From Phocoena phocoena (Eukaryota; Chordata; Mammalia; Artiodactyla; Phocoenidae), in assembly GCF_963924675.1 (NCBI RefSeq), contig NC_089220.1, forward strand, positions 88,167,168 to 88,231,167: a stretch of 64,000 bases of DNA, written 5' to 3'. This document shows positions 11,590-22,995 of the stretch, one piece after another. Under the pieces are notes generated by a model. It saw only the letters and a list, made by a program, of their open reading frames with translations. It made no database searches and had not been told where the DNA came from. Made by a program: the position numbers and the translations under genes. Position 1 is the first letter of the stretch; every line of letters starts with the position of its first letter.

Positions 11590-11733
11590 GCAGCTCTAGC
11601 CCAATCTACAGTAATGGAGAGGAAATATCTGTGTCTTTATCCTGGGACCAATCCCTGACTTGCAGCTGTAGCCCAATCTACAGTAATGGAGAGGGAATAT
11701 CTGTGTCTTTACCCTGGGACCAATCCCTGACTT
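11590..11733 (+). repeat. 72-bp tandem duplication
   Basis: Units 11590-11661 and 11662-11733 both start GCAGCT.TAGCCCAATC and end GACCAATCCCTGACTT. They differ at about three positions. The sequence is not a known repeat to me. Confidence 0.9.
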
Positions 11734-11938
11734 CTGGAAGGGGGAGGCCTCGATATTGGGGCCTGTGGTGATTTCAGTCTATGATACTTTCTTTTTCCCT
11801 TGGCAGTTTGCTGTAAGGCAGCCCATGGTGTCTTCATAGGAAAATGGTGTGTTTTAACAATCACCTTGTTTACAGTATAGATTGTGAGAACATCCCAAGG
11901 AGGTGCTGCGTTGAGTAAACGTGGTATTGTATTTCTGT

Positions 11939-11973
11939 CCCCCCCCTATTGCAAAGCTCTCTGATTGTAAAAT
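11939..11973 (+). repeat. C8 plus 27-bp sequence, copy 1 of 2
   Basis: CCCCCCCC is followed by TATTGCAAAGCTCTCTGATT and GTAAAAT. The identical stretch recurs at 13532-13566. Flanks differ and no repeat family is recognised. Confidence 0.85.
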
Positions 11974-12164
11974 TGCGTGGTGCTTTAAGTGGGTGACGGG
12001 CCATCCTATTTTCTGGCCAACTGGGTTTGCACGATAATCGTGAGCCTTTCAAGGTCTAGGTAATCAAATCCAAGCTCGTTTTGAGTCATAGAGTAGGAGG
12101 GACCTTTAAAGTCAACTGGACACATCCACTTATTTTACGCTTGTGGAAGAGGACTCAAAGCGGT

Positions 12165-12310
12165 TGCGACTTGCCCGTGGCTCCACAATGTCTGTTTCCT
12201 CACTTATAAACAGGGATAATAATACCAACCTCTCGGGTTGTTGTGAGAAATTATGAGAAGTTCACAGTGTAATGCCTGTCACGTAGAAAACCTTCAGTAA
12301 TTTTTTCTGA
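12165..12310 (+). repeat. MIR SINE remnant
   Basis: 'GACTTGCCCGTGGCTCCACA', 'TTTCCTCACTTATAAACAGG' and 'GTTGTTGTGAGAAATTATGAG' follow the MIR core and 3' part. Confidence 0.6.
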
Positions 12311-13529
12311 TGTTTTTGTTGTGTCTGGGATAGTGCACAGTACAACTGCCCAGTGAATCATGGTCAGCAATGGTGCTGGTGTCAGACTCGGGGGAAGAGA
12401 AAGGGAGATATGGTTTCCATTCTGATTATGTTCAAGGCTTGGTTACAAACCATTGTCATTCTTTGCTGCAGTAGTTTAGAGCTCCAGTCAATTTATGGAG
12501 TTAGTAGGACAAGTATTCACATTTGAGTATCTGCTTGTGAACCTCTGTTTCCCTTTTCCCCTCGTTTAGAGGATCACAGAGTTTAAAAAAGGAAGGGGCC
12601 TTTGAAACTACCCAGTCCAATCCTTTATTCCACTGATGAAGAAAACATGACCCAGAACAGTTAAGGACAAGCCCTACCTGGCACTACCTGGAATGTGGAC
12701 TTGGGTCTCCTAACTCCTGACACGTCCTCAGACAAGGCTTTTGCAGGAATGGGAAACTGTGTCATTTATTTAGACATAGGAAAGACACTAGCTTAGGGAA
12801 CCTGGCACACCTGTTATTGTGTCTACCCCCTCATTCTATCCTAACCATTAAAGTATTGAACTTGGCATCTCTTCAGTCACGTTCAAACAACACATGTGTA
12901 ACGTGTAATTAAAGAGTCTCTTCTCATTGTGTTAAGACCTCACACGCTGGATTCCATGGAACAATATGCCTGACAAATGGGCCAGCCCCTGTTTATAATG
13001 AAACTCCACTCCTCAGAGACTTCTTGTATGTGAAACTCTGGGTGGGCATTCCAGCACTCCAGAGGCTGATGAGTAATTTTATTGTGATCGTTGAATGGGT
13101 TCAGGAGATCAAGGCAAAGGTGGATCCCTGCTGTGTGACTGGAAGCAAATTAATTCCACATTAGGCCTCCCTGTCCCGTGTGTCTTGCTGTACAGTCTCG
13201 GGATGGACACACACAGGCATATGCAAACATTGAAACCTTCAGTATACTTGACTAGAGGCCAACTGTGAATGGTGGGGTTGAAGGGGAGCTAAATTGTGAT
13301 AATTTATACACTAGAACATGAGTGGTCAAGCTCCCACTGGCTAAAACAAGCAGAGAAACAAGGCACTTCCCCCCATATAATTCAGACAAAACCTTTAACT
13401 TCATTTGAAATAATCCAATTGACTGTCTTATTTTTTTTTCCTGGAGTTGTAATGTGAGAGAATTCTCTTTCTGTAAATAGGATTTTTATTTTCTGCTTAG
13501 CAAATGTATGGTTTGGTGAAATTGTCAGT
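12311..13529. other. Intron 1 sequence, nothing recognised
   Basis: No gene-like frame. Possible ancient repeat fragments ('CTACCCAGTCCAATCCTTTATTCC...GAAGAAAACATGACCCAGAA') too decayed to name. Confidence 0.5.
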
Positions 13530-13566
13530 CCCCCCCCCCTATTGCAAAGCTCTCTGATTGTAAAAT
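13530..13566 (+). repeat. C10 plus 27-bp sequence, copy 2 of 2
   Basis: The same 27 bases as at 11947-11973 are preceded by ten Cs. Direct orientation, 1.6 kb apart. Confidence 0.85.
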
Positions 13567-13635
13567 GAACATGGGCTAGGGAAACTTGTAGGAAATTTCT
13601 CAGTAGCAAAGGGAGCCACTGTTTCATTGCCATGT

Positions 13636-13870
13636 CCTCATTAGTAACTCTTTTTTTTTTTTCTGTACGTGGGCCTCTCACTGTTGTGGCCTCTCCCGTT
13701 GCGGAGCACAGGCTCCGGACGTGCAGGCTCAGCGACCATGGCTCACGGGCCCAGCCGCTCCGCGGCATGTGGGATCTTCCCAGACCGGGGCACGAACCCG
13801 TGTCCCCTGCATCGGCAGGCAGACTCTCAACCACTGCGCCACCAGGGAAGCCCCCTCATTAGTAACTCTT
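13636..13870 (-). mobile_element. CHR-1-type SINE with 17-bp TSD
   Basis: The body is 13653-13853. The duplication CCTCATTAGTAACTCTT flanks it at 13636-13652 and 13854-13870. Minus-strand head GGGGCTTCCCTGGTGGCGCA. Confidence 0.95.
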
Positions 13871-14539
13871 AATCAGTAATTCTTTAAAGAAAATTCCTAC
13901 AGTTTCCCCCTAAAGAGTTAGGGAACTAAAAAACCCAATGTGACTCTAAACCCTGAATCATCAGGGAGCTGTCCAGGATTGTTTCTGTTGCCTGGACAAT
14001 TTTCTCTTGGTCCACTACTAGAGCACTACCTTCACAGCTTCATGTTTAAACAAATATTTGGCATTGTAACAGCTCTAGAGGTAGAGTTCCAACATGGCCC
14101 TGCAGGCCTAAACGAAGATTGCCCCATTTTCTTTATTTGTTAACAAAATAGTAATCCAGTTCCTGAATTCAATGGGGAGGTGAGCTGAGAGGAAGGGCGC
14201 CACCTGCCTAATTCCTTCTCCGGCTCAGCTCCTTCGGCTCCTTTGTTCTCAGGGCCCTCAAGGGGTGTGGTTTCCTTCTCTCTCACGCTGCTTTGGATCT
14301 TCACGGCACTCTGAGTCGTCCAGTACTGTTACTTACACTGTCTCTCCAGTATAGCCACCTGAACAAGGTCCCGGTTCACATCCTTCCTTCTTTATCCCCT
14401 ATGGCTAATTTGTCACAAAAATTCCTTCAACATCTGTTTTGCACTCACACCTTCATCTCTGTTCTCATGTCTATTCGAAGCCCTTGCTGGTGCCTGAATT
14501 TCTGAATCAGCCATTTAATGGACCTTCATATTCCTGGTC

Positions 14540-14632
14540 TTCCCTGGGACAATAGACTCTTCTTATTCATCCCAGGTTCTGCAGCGCTTAGCACAGTGCC
14601 TGGGACATAGTAAACACTCAAGAATGCTGAAC
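14540..14632 (+). repeat. LINE-2 3' end remnant
   Basis: 'GCAGCGCTTAGCACAGTGCC' then 'TGGGACATAGTAAACACTCA' is the shared L2/MIR 3' end. Confidence 0.55.
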
Positions 14633-15384
14633 TCAACCGAATTGCTCTAAGTCACCCTTTCGACTCCCCCCCAGGGGGTCTTTTGCAGTTTCCTTAAGAA
14701 CTTCCAAGGGCTCTCACTGCCTTTAGCAGGGACCACAACTCATGTGCAGCTAGGGCTGAGCAGTAACAAAGGAGTATCGTAGGCCACGTGGGGCTGGGTG
14801 AGAGCTGGAACCTCGTGCAGGGTCTAGATGGGCAGTGATGGCTCAGCTCCAGCCGAGAGTTGACATGTGAGAAGGTGGGTTCAGTGTTGTCAGAGAAGCC
14901 AATAATCTAGAATCTCAAGGGTAAGATATCCAAAAATTTTAATGGTGGCACTAATTCAAAATTTAAGCAGAATTTGTGAGTCAAACAGAACACAGCTCTG
15001 GTCTGCATTGGCCCTGCAGGTTGCTACTTTGTGACCCCTAGACGAGATTATGAATTGTCTAGGATTAAGCTTCCAACCCCAAATTTTACTTAATATGCCT
15101 ATACAGTCGTATTTCTCTGTCTTCCCAGTTGGCACCAGCTTAGGCTCTCTTCTCCTTGTCCACAGTTATGCCATGCTCATTCTAGCATTTGGGATTCTAT
15201 CTCCCAAATCCCTAACTTGTCCCAAACTAGCCCAGACCGGCCCTTGCCTAGACTTCCCTGTTTCTGTCCACACAATGCCTCTCTCTTCAGCTGCCTAGAT
15301 TCAACTTTGGCTCTGTCCCCACAGGGGCCCTTCTTACCTCTCATCCAGTCATTCTCTTTCCCTTACCTCTGTCTTATCTGAATC

Positions 15385-15627
15385 TTTATTTGTATTTCTT
15401 TTCTTTTCTTTTTTTTTTTTGCGGTACGCGGGCCTCTCACTGTTGTGGCCTCTCCCGTTGCGGAGCCCAGGCTCTGGACGCGCAGGCTCAGTGGCCATGG
15501 CTCACGGGCGCAGCCGCTCCGCGGCATGTGGGATCTTCCCAGACAGGGGCATGAACCCGTGTCCCCTGCATCGGCAGGCGGACTCTCAACCACTGCGCCA
15601 CCAGGGAAGCCCTTTATTTGTATTTCT
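15385..15627 (-). mobile_element. CHR-1-type SINE with 15-bp TSD
   Basis: The duplication TTTATTTGTATTTCT is at 15385-15399 and 15613-15627, with an antisense SINE between. The internal B-box region reads GGGTTCATGCCCC on the minus strand. Confidence 0.95.
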
Positions 15628-17171
15628 ATTGCTAGCACTGAATCAGGCCCTTATCATTATACCTGGACCTCTGTACTAGTCTCCTAACTGATGTCCAGAA
15701 TTGGTTTTGTCTCTCTTTTGACTTAATTTTCTCCTGGACACTAGATTGATTTTCTCAAAGCTTTCCCCTCTGTTCTGAAAACTTTGATATATAAAGCCTC
15801 AGTTCCCTGGCATGGCCCTTTATAATCGGGCTATGATGTTTCTTTATTACCTACTCCTCTCAATATCAGTCATATCTGGTTGGCCTTCCCAGCTTATTAG
15901 TCAGGGTCTTGTGAAACACTTGGCACACTCAAACAGTGCTGTTAAGGGTTTAATGAAACAACTATTTACAAAGATGTGGGCAGGGTTGAAGGGAACCAAC
16001 AAGAGTGGTGAAGCAATGGTATTGATTTGGGGCCTGAAGAAGCAAGTAGAGGGAGTGATTACTAGAACCCTGAGTCAGGGCGGTAGCTGAGGGGAAGGCC
16101 ACCCCATAGGAACCAAGGCCTTCAGCTGGAGGAATTCAGCATTGCTCAGCTGAGGCTTGGCTGGGAGGGGTCTGGGGAATAAATATCCGAATTTCATTCT
16201 TTTCGCATCCTCTGATCTCCTGGTGCCTCCCACTGGCTGAATCCAACTGGAAGCCAGAGGACCAGGGAGGCCAGCTGATGCGCACCTCGCAGGTCAGCTC
16301 CCAGGGTTTGGAGAGGGCAGAGAAGGCTGGAGAGAGGTCTGGAGGGCAGTAGCCTACTCTTTGATTCATTTACCTATGCTGTTCCCTCCCATAGCATCTC
16401 CACTTGTCCAAATGCTGCCGATCTTTTACCTGCTGCTCAGATTCTGTTTCACCAAGTTTTCATTATTTCTTCTCTCCTCAAAACACCTAAGGTGTTTAGC
16501 TCATACTGATTACATTGTACTTTGCTTCTGCTAGTTAAATCTAAGATACGGGATATAAACCCAGATTTTTGGAAGCCAGCGCCAACTTTCCTTCCCCTAA
16601 TCCAGAGATGATGTAGGTGGTGGAAAATACAGGTGCCTCATTTTCTGGCAACTGTCCCTGAGGAGGTGGCTAGAGAGTGCTGCACTCCTGGTAGGTTGCA
16701 GAGGTTTTCTGCCTGTTGCCATCAACTGTTTGGACCCCAGGGTTGACAAGAAGGGCCCAGATACTCGGTAAGTGTTGTGGGGATAGATGGGACCAGAGTT
16801 AGAACCAGAGTCTCCAACCATCAAGAGGTTTCAATCTCTCTGAGAAAACATATGCATCAAAATGCCAACAAATAACAGTGACCACAAGAAAGTTCCAAGA
16901 AGGGCAAGACAGGTACCGTGACTTGTAGAACCAACCTGGGCTGGAGGGACTAGAGAAGCTGGGACTTGGACTGCACTTTGGGCCACGGCTAAGATGAGGA
17001 GACAGGAAGGGGCATTTCAGAAGGGAATAATAGCCGGGGGTGAGGGGCTAACGTGTGCTCCATTCCACTAGAATGTAAGTTCCATCAGTACAAGGACCTG
17101 ATGTGACACGTTCACTGGTTTTTTTTCCCAGCACAGCTCCTGGCGTAATGAAGGAGAAGATCTCAGTAATT

Positions 17172-18362
17172 GTCTTAGTCTGTTTGGGCAGCTATAACAA
17201 ATACAGTAGCCCCCTGTTATCGGTGGGGGAATACGTCCCAAGACCCATCCCCCTCTCCCCGCCCCAGTGGATGCCTGAAACCATGCATAGTACCGAATCC
17301 TGTATATACTATGTTTTTTCCTCTATGTGCATACCTGTGATAATGTTTAATTTATAAATTAGGTACAGTAAGAGACTAACAACAACAATAATAAAATAGG
17401 GCAATTATAACAATGTACTATAATGACAGTTATGTGAATGTGGTCTTCAAAATATCTTGCTGTATGAAGTTAATGCCTTTTCCATCCTAACTAAGCACTT
17501 ATCACACCGGGGCTGTAACTTTGGCAGTATGAGGTGCAACATCAATACTAACACGAATTTCTTTTTCCTTCTTCATAATTTCATGGATAGAAGATTCATT
17601 CCTACCGTAGACCTTAGCAAACTCAGTATATGATTTCTTTTATTTTCTTAAGTCGAGGTCTTTCACCTTTTCAATTAAAGGGAGCATTTTACATCTTCTC
17701 TTTGGCAAATCCAAATTGCCAGCATTGCTACTCTTGTGCTTTGGGGCCTTCATTAAGTGAAACAAGGGTGACTTGAACACAGCACTGAAATACAGTTGAT
17801 CTGATAACCGAGGTGGCCACTAAGTGACTAAGGGGCAGCTTACTCTGGACAGAGTGACGATTGATGTCCCAGGTGGGGTGGAGTGGGATGGCGTGAGATT
17901 TCATCACACCACTCAGAATGGCATGCAGTTTTGAACTTACGAATTTTTTATTTCTGAAATTAAAATTTTAATTTCATTTAATATTTTTGGACTGACGTTC
18001 ACTGTGGATAATTGAAACCACAGAAAGCAAAACTGTGAGTAAGGAGGGACTACTGTACCACAGACTGGGTGGCTTATAAACAACAGAAATTTATTTCTAA
18101 CAGTTCTAGAGTCTGGAAAGTCCAAGATCAAGGTGCCAGCATAGTTGAGTCAGGGCCAATGTCTTTTCCCTGTGTCCTCACATAGTAGAAGGGGTGAGGG
18201 ATCTCCCCGGACCTTCTTTTATAAGGCACTAATCCCATTCATGAGGGTTCCACCCTCATAACCTCATCACCCCCAAACGCCTCACCTACTAATACCATAA
18301 CCTTTGGGAGTTAGGATTTCAACGTATGAATTTTGGGAGGGCACAAACATTTAGAGCATAGA
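17172..18362 (-). mobile_element. MaLR-type LTR interrupted by a Tigger transposon
   Basis: In reverse complement the flanks 18362-18058 and 17203-17172 join to a continuous MST/MLT1-like LTR. 'CTGTTGTTTATAAGCCACCC' and 'AGTCTGTGG' lie on one side and the 'TTATAGCTGCCCAAACAGAC' end on the other. The two halves meet exactly at the TA target of the inner element. Confidence 0.85.
17204..18055 (-). mobile_element. Tigger-family (pogo-like, TcMar) DNA transposon remnant, 852 bp
   Basis: Terminal inverted repeats CAGTAGCCCCCTGTTATC (left) and the complement of AAGGAGGGACTACTG (right) are bounded by TA duplications at 17202-17203 and 18056-18057. Reverse-strand remnants of a pogo-type transposase N-terminus are visible about 17520-17760. 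The centre is deleted, so it is non-autonomous. The exact Tigger subfamily is not certain. Confidence 0.85.
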
Positions 18363-18592
18363 ATGAATTAGCAGATGGCTGGATTTCTTCAGTACCTTTG
18401 TATGTCAGATGTGTACACAGTGAATGAAGGTAGTACTTAATTAATTCAGAAACACTCTATTGAGTGTAGAGGAAAACACAAAGCACTAGGACACATCCCT
18501 ACTCAAGCTAGAAAGGGAAAGATGTACACACATCTCACTACCTTTAACCTTCCAATATTTAAATTAGACATTCTAATGTTAAAAAAAACTTT

Positions 18593-18716
18593 CCCTTGGG
18601 GAATCCTGTAGTGGTCCAATGGTTAGGACTCCACGCTTCCACTACAGGGGGCCTGGGTTTGATCCCTGCTTGGGGAACTAAGATCCTGCAGGCCACACAG
18701 TGCGGCCAAAACCAAC
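18593..18716 (+). mobile_element. tRNA-derived CHR SINE, short and diverged
   Basis: 'GGTCCAATGGTTAGGACTCC' and 'GGGTTTGATCCCTGC' are A- and B-box regions. The copy ends at 'CACACAGTGCGGCC' and an A/C-rich tail. Confidence 0.8.
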
Positions 18717-20231
18717 CAAACACCTTTGCCCTGAAATTTGGCTCACCTTATTATTGGCCTACCTTATCAGTAACTGGCAAGCTCTGCTGTTCTTCCATTA
18801 GCATCTAAAGCTAATAGATTGGGAATGGGACCAGGACTGGGTGGGGAAATTTCTGTCCATCTGCACAGGTCCTTGTATGTAGTAGGTACTCAACGAATAC
18901 TTGTAGAAACATTCTTAGATACAGCAGAATTGTGGCCATGCAGATTTCATGTAACTCTTTCCATAAAGATATGATTGCACGTTTAGCATAGCTAAATGTA
19001 ATTTAATCTGCATACCTTTTGTGTAGGAAATAAATCTGTAAATAAAAATATAGCTTAGGTGATGTTTTTTGAGCACTTCTGGCTGATGACACCTCTCTTT
19101 TATCAAGGATAAATGGCTAAAATATATGGGAAAACTTTCCTTGTTGGAGAAGATATCCCGTTTCAGTACATTAATAGAGTGGGACAAAAGAGAGGACCGC
19201 CCGGTGCTGTATTCTTCAGGAGTAATTATTGCATTAAAAAATCATACCGTAGCTATGTTATTTAGTTGCAAAACTTGGCTCACTCACTCACATAATTATA
19301 GCATTCAACAGTAATATGTAATTAAATTGCTTTTTAAATGCCACCTGACAGTTCAGCGAGTTTGTAAGGAGAAGGAGTAAAGCAAAATTTGTTGAACATG
19401 TAAAATCTTCCATCTGACTGGACAGTAGTGAATGCACTTTAATGTAGTGTATTAAAATGTACCTGGGATTTGTTTTCAATGAGGCATGGTGAAACCAGCA
19501 CATCAGGAGATGACCGCCATGAAGGACAAAGTTTTGACTCCGAGTTCCCTAGGAATGGGAGGCCTGGCACACCATGTACCAGGGCCACATGGGGAAGCAT
19601 GCAGCTTGGTCAGGAGGCAGAACAATTAAGGAAAACCTGTAATGTGGTTTTCATGAGGCAGGGGGAACAGGCGGACCAGGTTTGGGATTGGCTACTTTGA
19701 ATAATTTTAGTGGGCTCTGGCGTATAGGGACGGCCCTAGTTGTCTGATGTCTGGTCCTGGGATGATTAGGGCAGAAGAATGTTGCCTTCTGGAATGTAAA
19801 AGCCAGACAGAGGAAGTGGTTCGGGTATGGACTCTGGGTTTGTTGGCTTTACTTATCAAAGGTGTGCTCCTAGACTGAGTTGTGTACTGTCTTTAGGAGT
19901 TGGTTAGCCCTGAGAGGGGCAGTCTCTTTAGGATTAACAAAGCCCCCAAATGTCAAACCATCATAAAATACAGAAATTAAAAACATGATTAATACAGTAG
20001 GATTCAAAACATCTCCAGGAAGGTTTCATGAAGTGTCTTATTCAATGCCATTGATAAGTGCCACAAATGTGCCTACATACTTGCATGTACTTCAGATTGA
20101 GATGAGATCGCATTAAGGTACCATAGCATTTGGGGGGCAACGTTTGGTATTTTCCCGGCAATCCAGTCACAGTGACAATTTCCTCCCTGAGATTTTTTCC
20201 ATATTTGGACCTGCCCTTTTATAGTTTAAGT
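18717..20231. other. Intron 1 sequence, possible unassigned LTR about 19480-19990
   Basis: The 19480-19990 part ('AACCAGCACATCAGGAGATG', 'GGAAGCATGCAGCTTGGTCA', 'TAGTTGTCTGATGTCTGG') reads like a dispersed repeat I have seen but cannot name. The rest is featureless. Confidence 0.4.
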
Positions 20232-20655
20232 CAGAGGGTGTGATGGCCAATATCATGTGTCAACTTGACTGGGCCACAGGGTGCCCAGATGTTTGGTTAA
20301 ACATTATTCTGGGTGTGTCTATAAGGGTGTTTCTGGAGGGATCAGTAGACTGGGGAAAGAAGATTGTCCTCCTCAGTGTGGGGAGTGTCATCCTATCAGT
20401 TGAAGGTCGGAATAGAGCAAAAAGGCTGACCCTCCCACGAGAAAGAGAGAACCCTTCCTGTCTGCCTGCCTCGACCTGGGACATTGGTCTCCTCCTGCCT
20501 TGGTACTTGAACTGAAACATCAGCTTTACCTGGGTCTTGAGCCCGCTGTTCCTTTGGACTGAAACTCCACCATTGGCTCTCCTGGATCTCCAGCTTGCTG
20601 ACTGCAGATCTCGGGGCTTAGCCTCCATAATTGTGTGAGCCAATTTCCAGGAGTG
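20232..20655 (+). mobile_element. ERVL-type solo LTR
   Basis: 'GTGTGATGGCCAATATCATG', 'CAACTTGACTGGGCCACAGG', 'CATCCTATCAGTTGAAGG', 'CAGCTTGCTGACTGCAGATC' and 'ATTGTGTGAGCCAATT' occur in the order of a common mammalian LTR. I do not name the subfamily. No internal region adjoins. Confidence 0.75.
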
Positions 20656-20754
20656 CCCTTTGTATAATAGGGAAAGTGATGATGTTTGCTTTGGTTCTCT
20701 CCCTCTCTCCTTTCCATCCCCTCTGGTTTAATCCTGGTTTTGTCCTTTTTTGGC

Positions 20755-20862
20755 TGTGTGGTCTTGATGTAACCAGTCTCCTGGAGCCTCACTTTTTTCA
20801 GCTGGTGAAATGGGGATGATATGTCTACCTCTAGTGCCTAGCACAGTGCCTGGCACATCGGA
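20755..20862 (+). repeat. MIR 3' remnant
   Basis: 'CAGCTGGTGAAATGGGGATGATA' and 'GTGCCTAGCACAGTGCCTGG' follow MIR. Confidence 0.6.
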
Positions 20863-21579
20863 GTCTGAGATGGTACAGTGATGAGCCAGTTTTACAATAG
20901 GGGTCAGGATGTAGCTTCACATTGTCCAAAGTAGCCATGGTATGCTGGCAAGGGGTGGGAGGGGCTTTTGCAGAGAGCTGGTAGAGGGCGGGACCAGGCC
21001 AGTTCAGTGAGTCCCAGAGGGGTGGGTGGGCAGAGTGCCCTAGAGGAGTGCAGTAGGCACTAGAGGTGGATTTACCCAGAAGCAAATGAAGTTTAAGCTT
21101 TTGGGCCTCTCTCTTGCACAGGGCTCTGTGGGTGCTGGGAGTTCCAGGAGCAGAGGGGTAGCCAGGTTATAACCAGAAAGCATTATGCTTATGTTTCTGA
21201 TAAACTGCCTAAAAGAGATCTCAGAAGAGTCTTGACTCACCAAGGATCCAGACATTTATTTGGATTTGTTTTCTCATTCCAAATTAATATTAGCTATCTA
21301 ATTTTGTATTTGTAATTTTGGGTCTCCAACGTGTATAGGCTTCAATGCCCATAAAACCTGGATCTGCCCCTGCCTGGAGGGCTGCCCTTCTGGGGGATGG
21401 CATGTGGAGCCCCAGCAAAGAGGTCATCTTGAGATTTGGACCTGGGAGAAGGTCCAGACTGGGAGCTCTCCACCTCTGAATTGCAGGCACCCGCTAATGC
21501 CTGCACTGCTGCTCCAAAGGGCATTCAGAAAAAGTTGCTGTTCACGGAAAGGACTCACTGTAGCTCTGACCCTGCTGAA

Positions 21580-21740
21580 GATTCAGGTGACCTTTGGAAG
21601 ATCACCTCGGCCCTCTGAGCCTCAGTTTTCCCATTTGTAAAGTGGTATCAATACCTCCAGTGTAGACTCAGGTATGGGTCCTGTGAATTGTAAAGCTCTA
21701 GGCACTTGGGAGGGAAGTATTGTAATTGTGTTGCTACTAC
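21580..21740 (+). repeat. MIR remnant
   Basis: 'GAGCCTCAGTTTTCCCATTTG' and 'TAAAGTGGTATCAATACC' are diagnostic of the MIR core. Confidence 0.65.
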
Positions 21741-21989
21741 TTGTATTTCTGTTGTCTTGCTATTACTTGAAATATACTTAGACCTTAACATTTCAGTGAC
21801 TAAAGAGCAAAGGTAATGTCCACCCTGACACACTGTTTTTTGATTTCTGCTTTTTGCTGTTTCATTCATTCGTTCATTTAAATTTTTTATTGAGTAGACT
21901 TTCCAGCATATACAAAAATTCACAGATTACCACAAGGAATGCCCATATATATGTCCATCAATTGGCTTCAGATTATTATCAATTTTGAA

Positions 21990-22433
21990 ATAATGCCATT
22001 TGCAGCAATGTGGATGGACCTAGAGATTATCATACTAAGTGAAGTAGGTCAGACAGAGAAAGACAAATAACATATGATATCACTTATATGTGGAATCTAA
22101 AAAAATGATACAAATGAACTTATTTACAATTACAAAACAGAAGTAGACTCACAGACGTAGAAACCAAACTTATGGTTACCAAAGGGGAAAGGGGGGGCAG
22201 GGATAAATTTGGAATTTGGATAAATTTGTATTTGGCAACAGATACAGACTACTATATATAAAATAGATAAACAACCAGGACCTACTGTATAGCACAGGGA
22301 ACTATATTCAGTATCTTGTAATAACCTATAATGGAAAAGAATCTGAAAAAGAATATGTATATATATATAAAATGGAATCACTTTGCTGTACACCTGAAAC
22401 ATTGTAAATCAACTATACTTCAATTAAAAAAAT
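21990..22433 (+). mobile_element. Older LINE-1 3' end fragment
   Basis: 'GGATGGACCTAGAGATTATC' through 'AAAGACAAATAACATATGAT' to 'GTAAATCAACTATACTTCAA' plus a poly-A. It shares the older 3' UTR type with the 2742-4055 copy. Confidence 0.85.
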
Positions 22434-22799
22434 TATTATCAACTCATGGCCAATCTGATGTCATCTACACTCCTACCTACTCACCCCCTGTAATATTTTT
22501 GAGCAAATTCCAAATCATTTAAACTGCAAGAATCCCAGTATTTTAAAAATTTAAGGGCCCATAAAAACTTACATCAATACTATTATTCTACCTCACTCAT
22601 CCCCCAAAAAACTTAAAATTTTTTTCTTCCAATTTGTTTAGTAAGCTAAAATTTATCATATATCATATATTCCCTCCCAACTCACTCCCTGGGGCATACG
22701 TTACTTTACATTTGAATTAAATAAAATTCAGCTGATAGGCATTTTCCCTGAATTATCTCTTAGGTCTAACACTGTGAGAACTCAATTGATGAGTAAGTT

Positions 22800-22995
22800 T
22801 GAATTAAACTCTGCTCTTTAATCAGAGCAGAGGCAGGTGACCTTAGGCAGGTGCTCTAACTTTACACTAAACCTCAATTTTCTCGTCTGTAACATGGGGA
22901 TACCAACACCCTCTTTACAAAGTTATTGTCTCTGAGACAGCATAAGTACAACTCGTAAACATTCAGTAAATGTTAGCTATTATTATTATTATGAT
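22800..22995 (+). repeat. MIR SINE with (TTA)n tail
   Basis: 'GTGACCTTAGGCAGGTGCTC', 'CAATTTTCTCGTCTGTAACA' and 'CATTCAGTAAATGTTAGCTA' followed by ATT repeats. Confidence 0.7.

Larger units (their letters stand above)
13871..17171. other. Intron 1 sequence apart from the L2 piece and the SINE at 15385
   Basis: Several short frames without coding character. 15690-16100 and 16380-16480 resemble decayed L2 but are not confidently placed. Confidence 0.45.
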
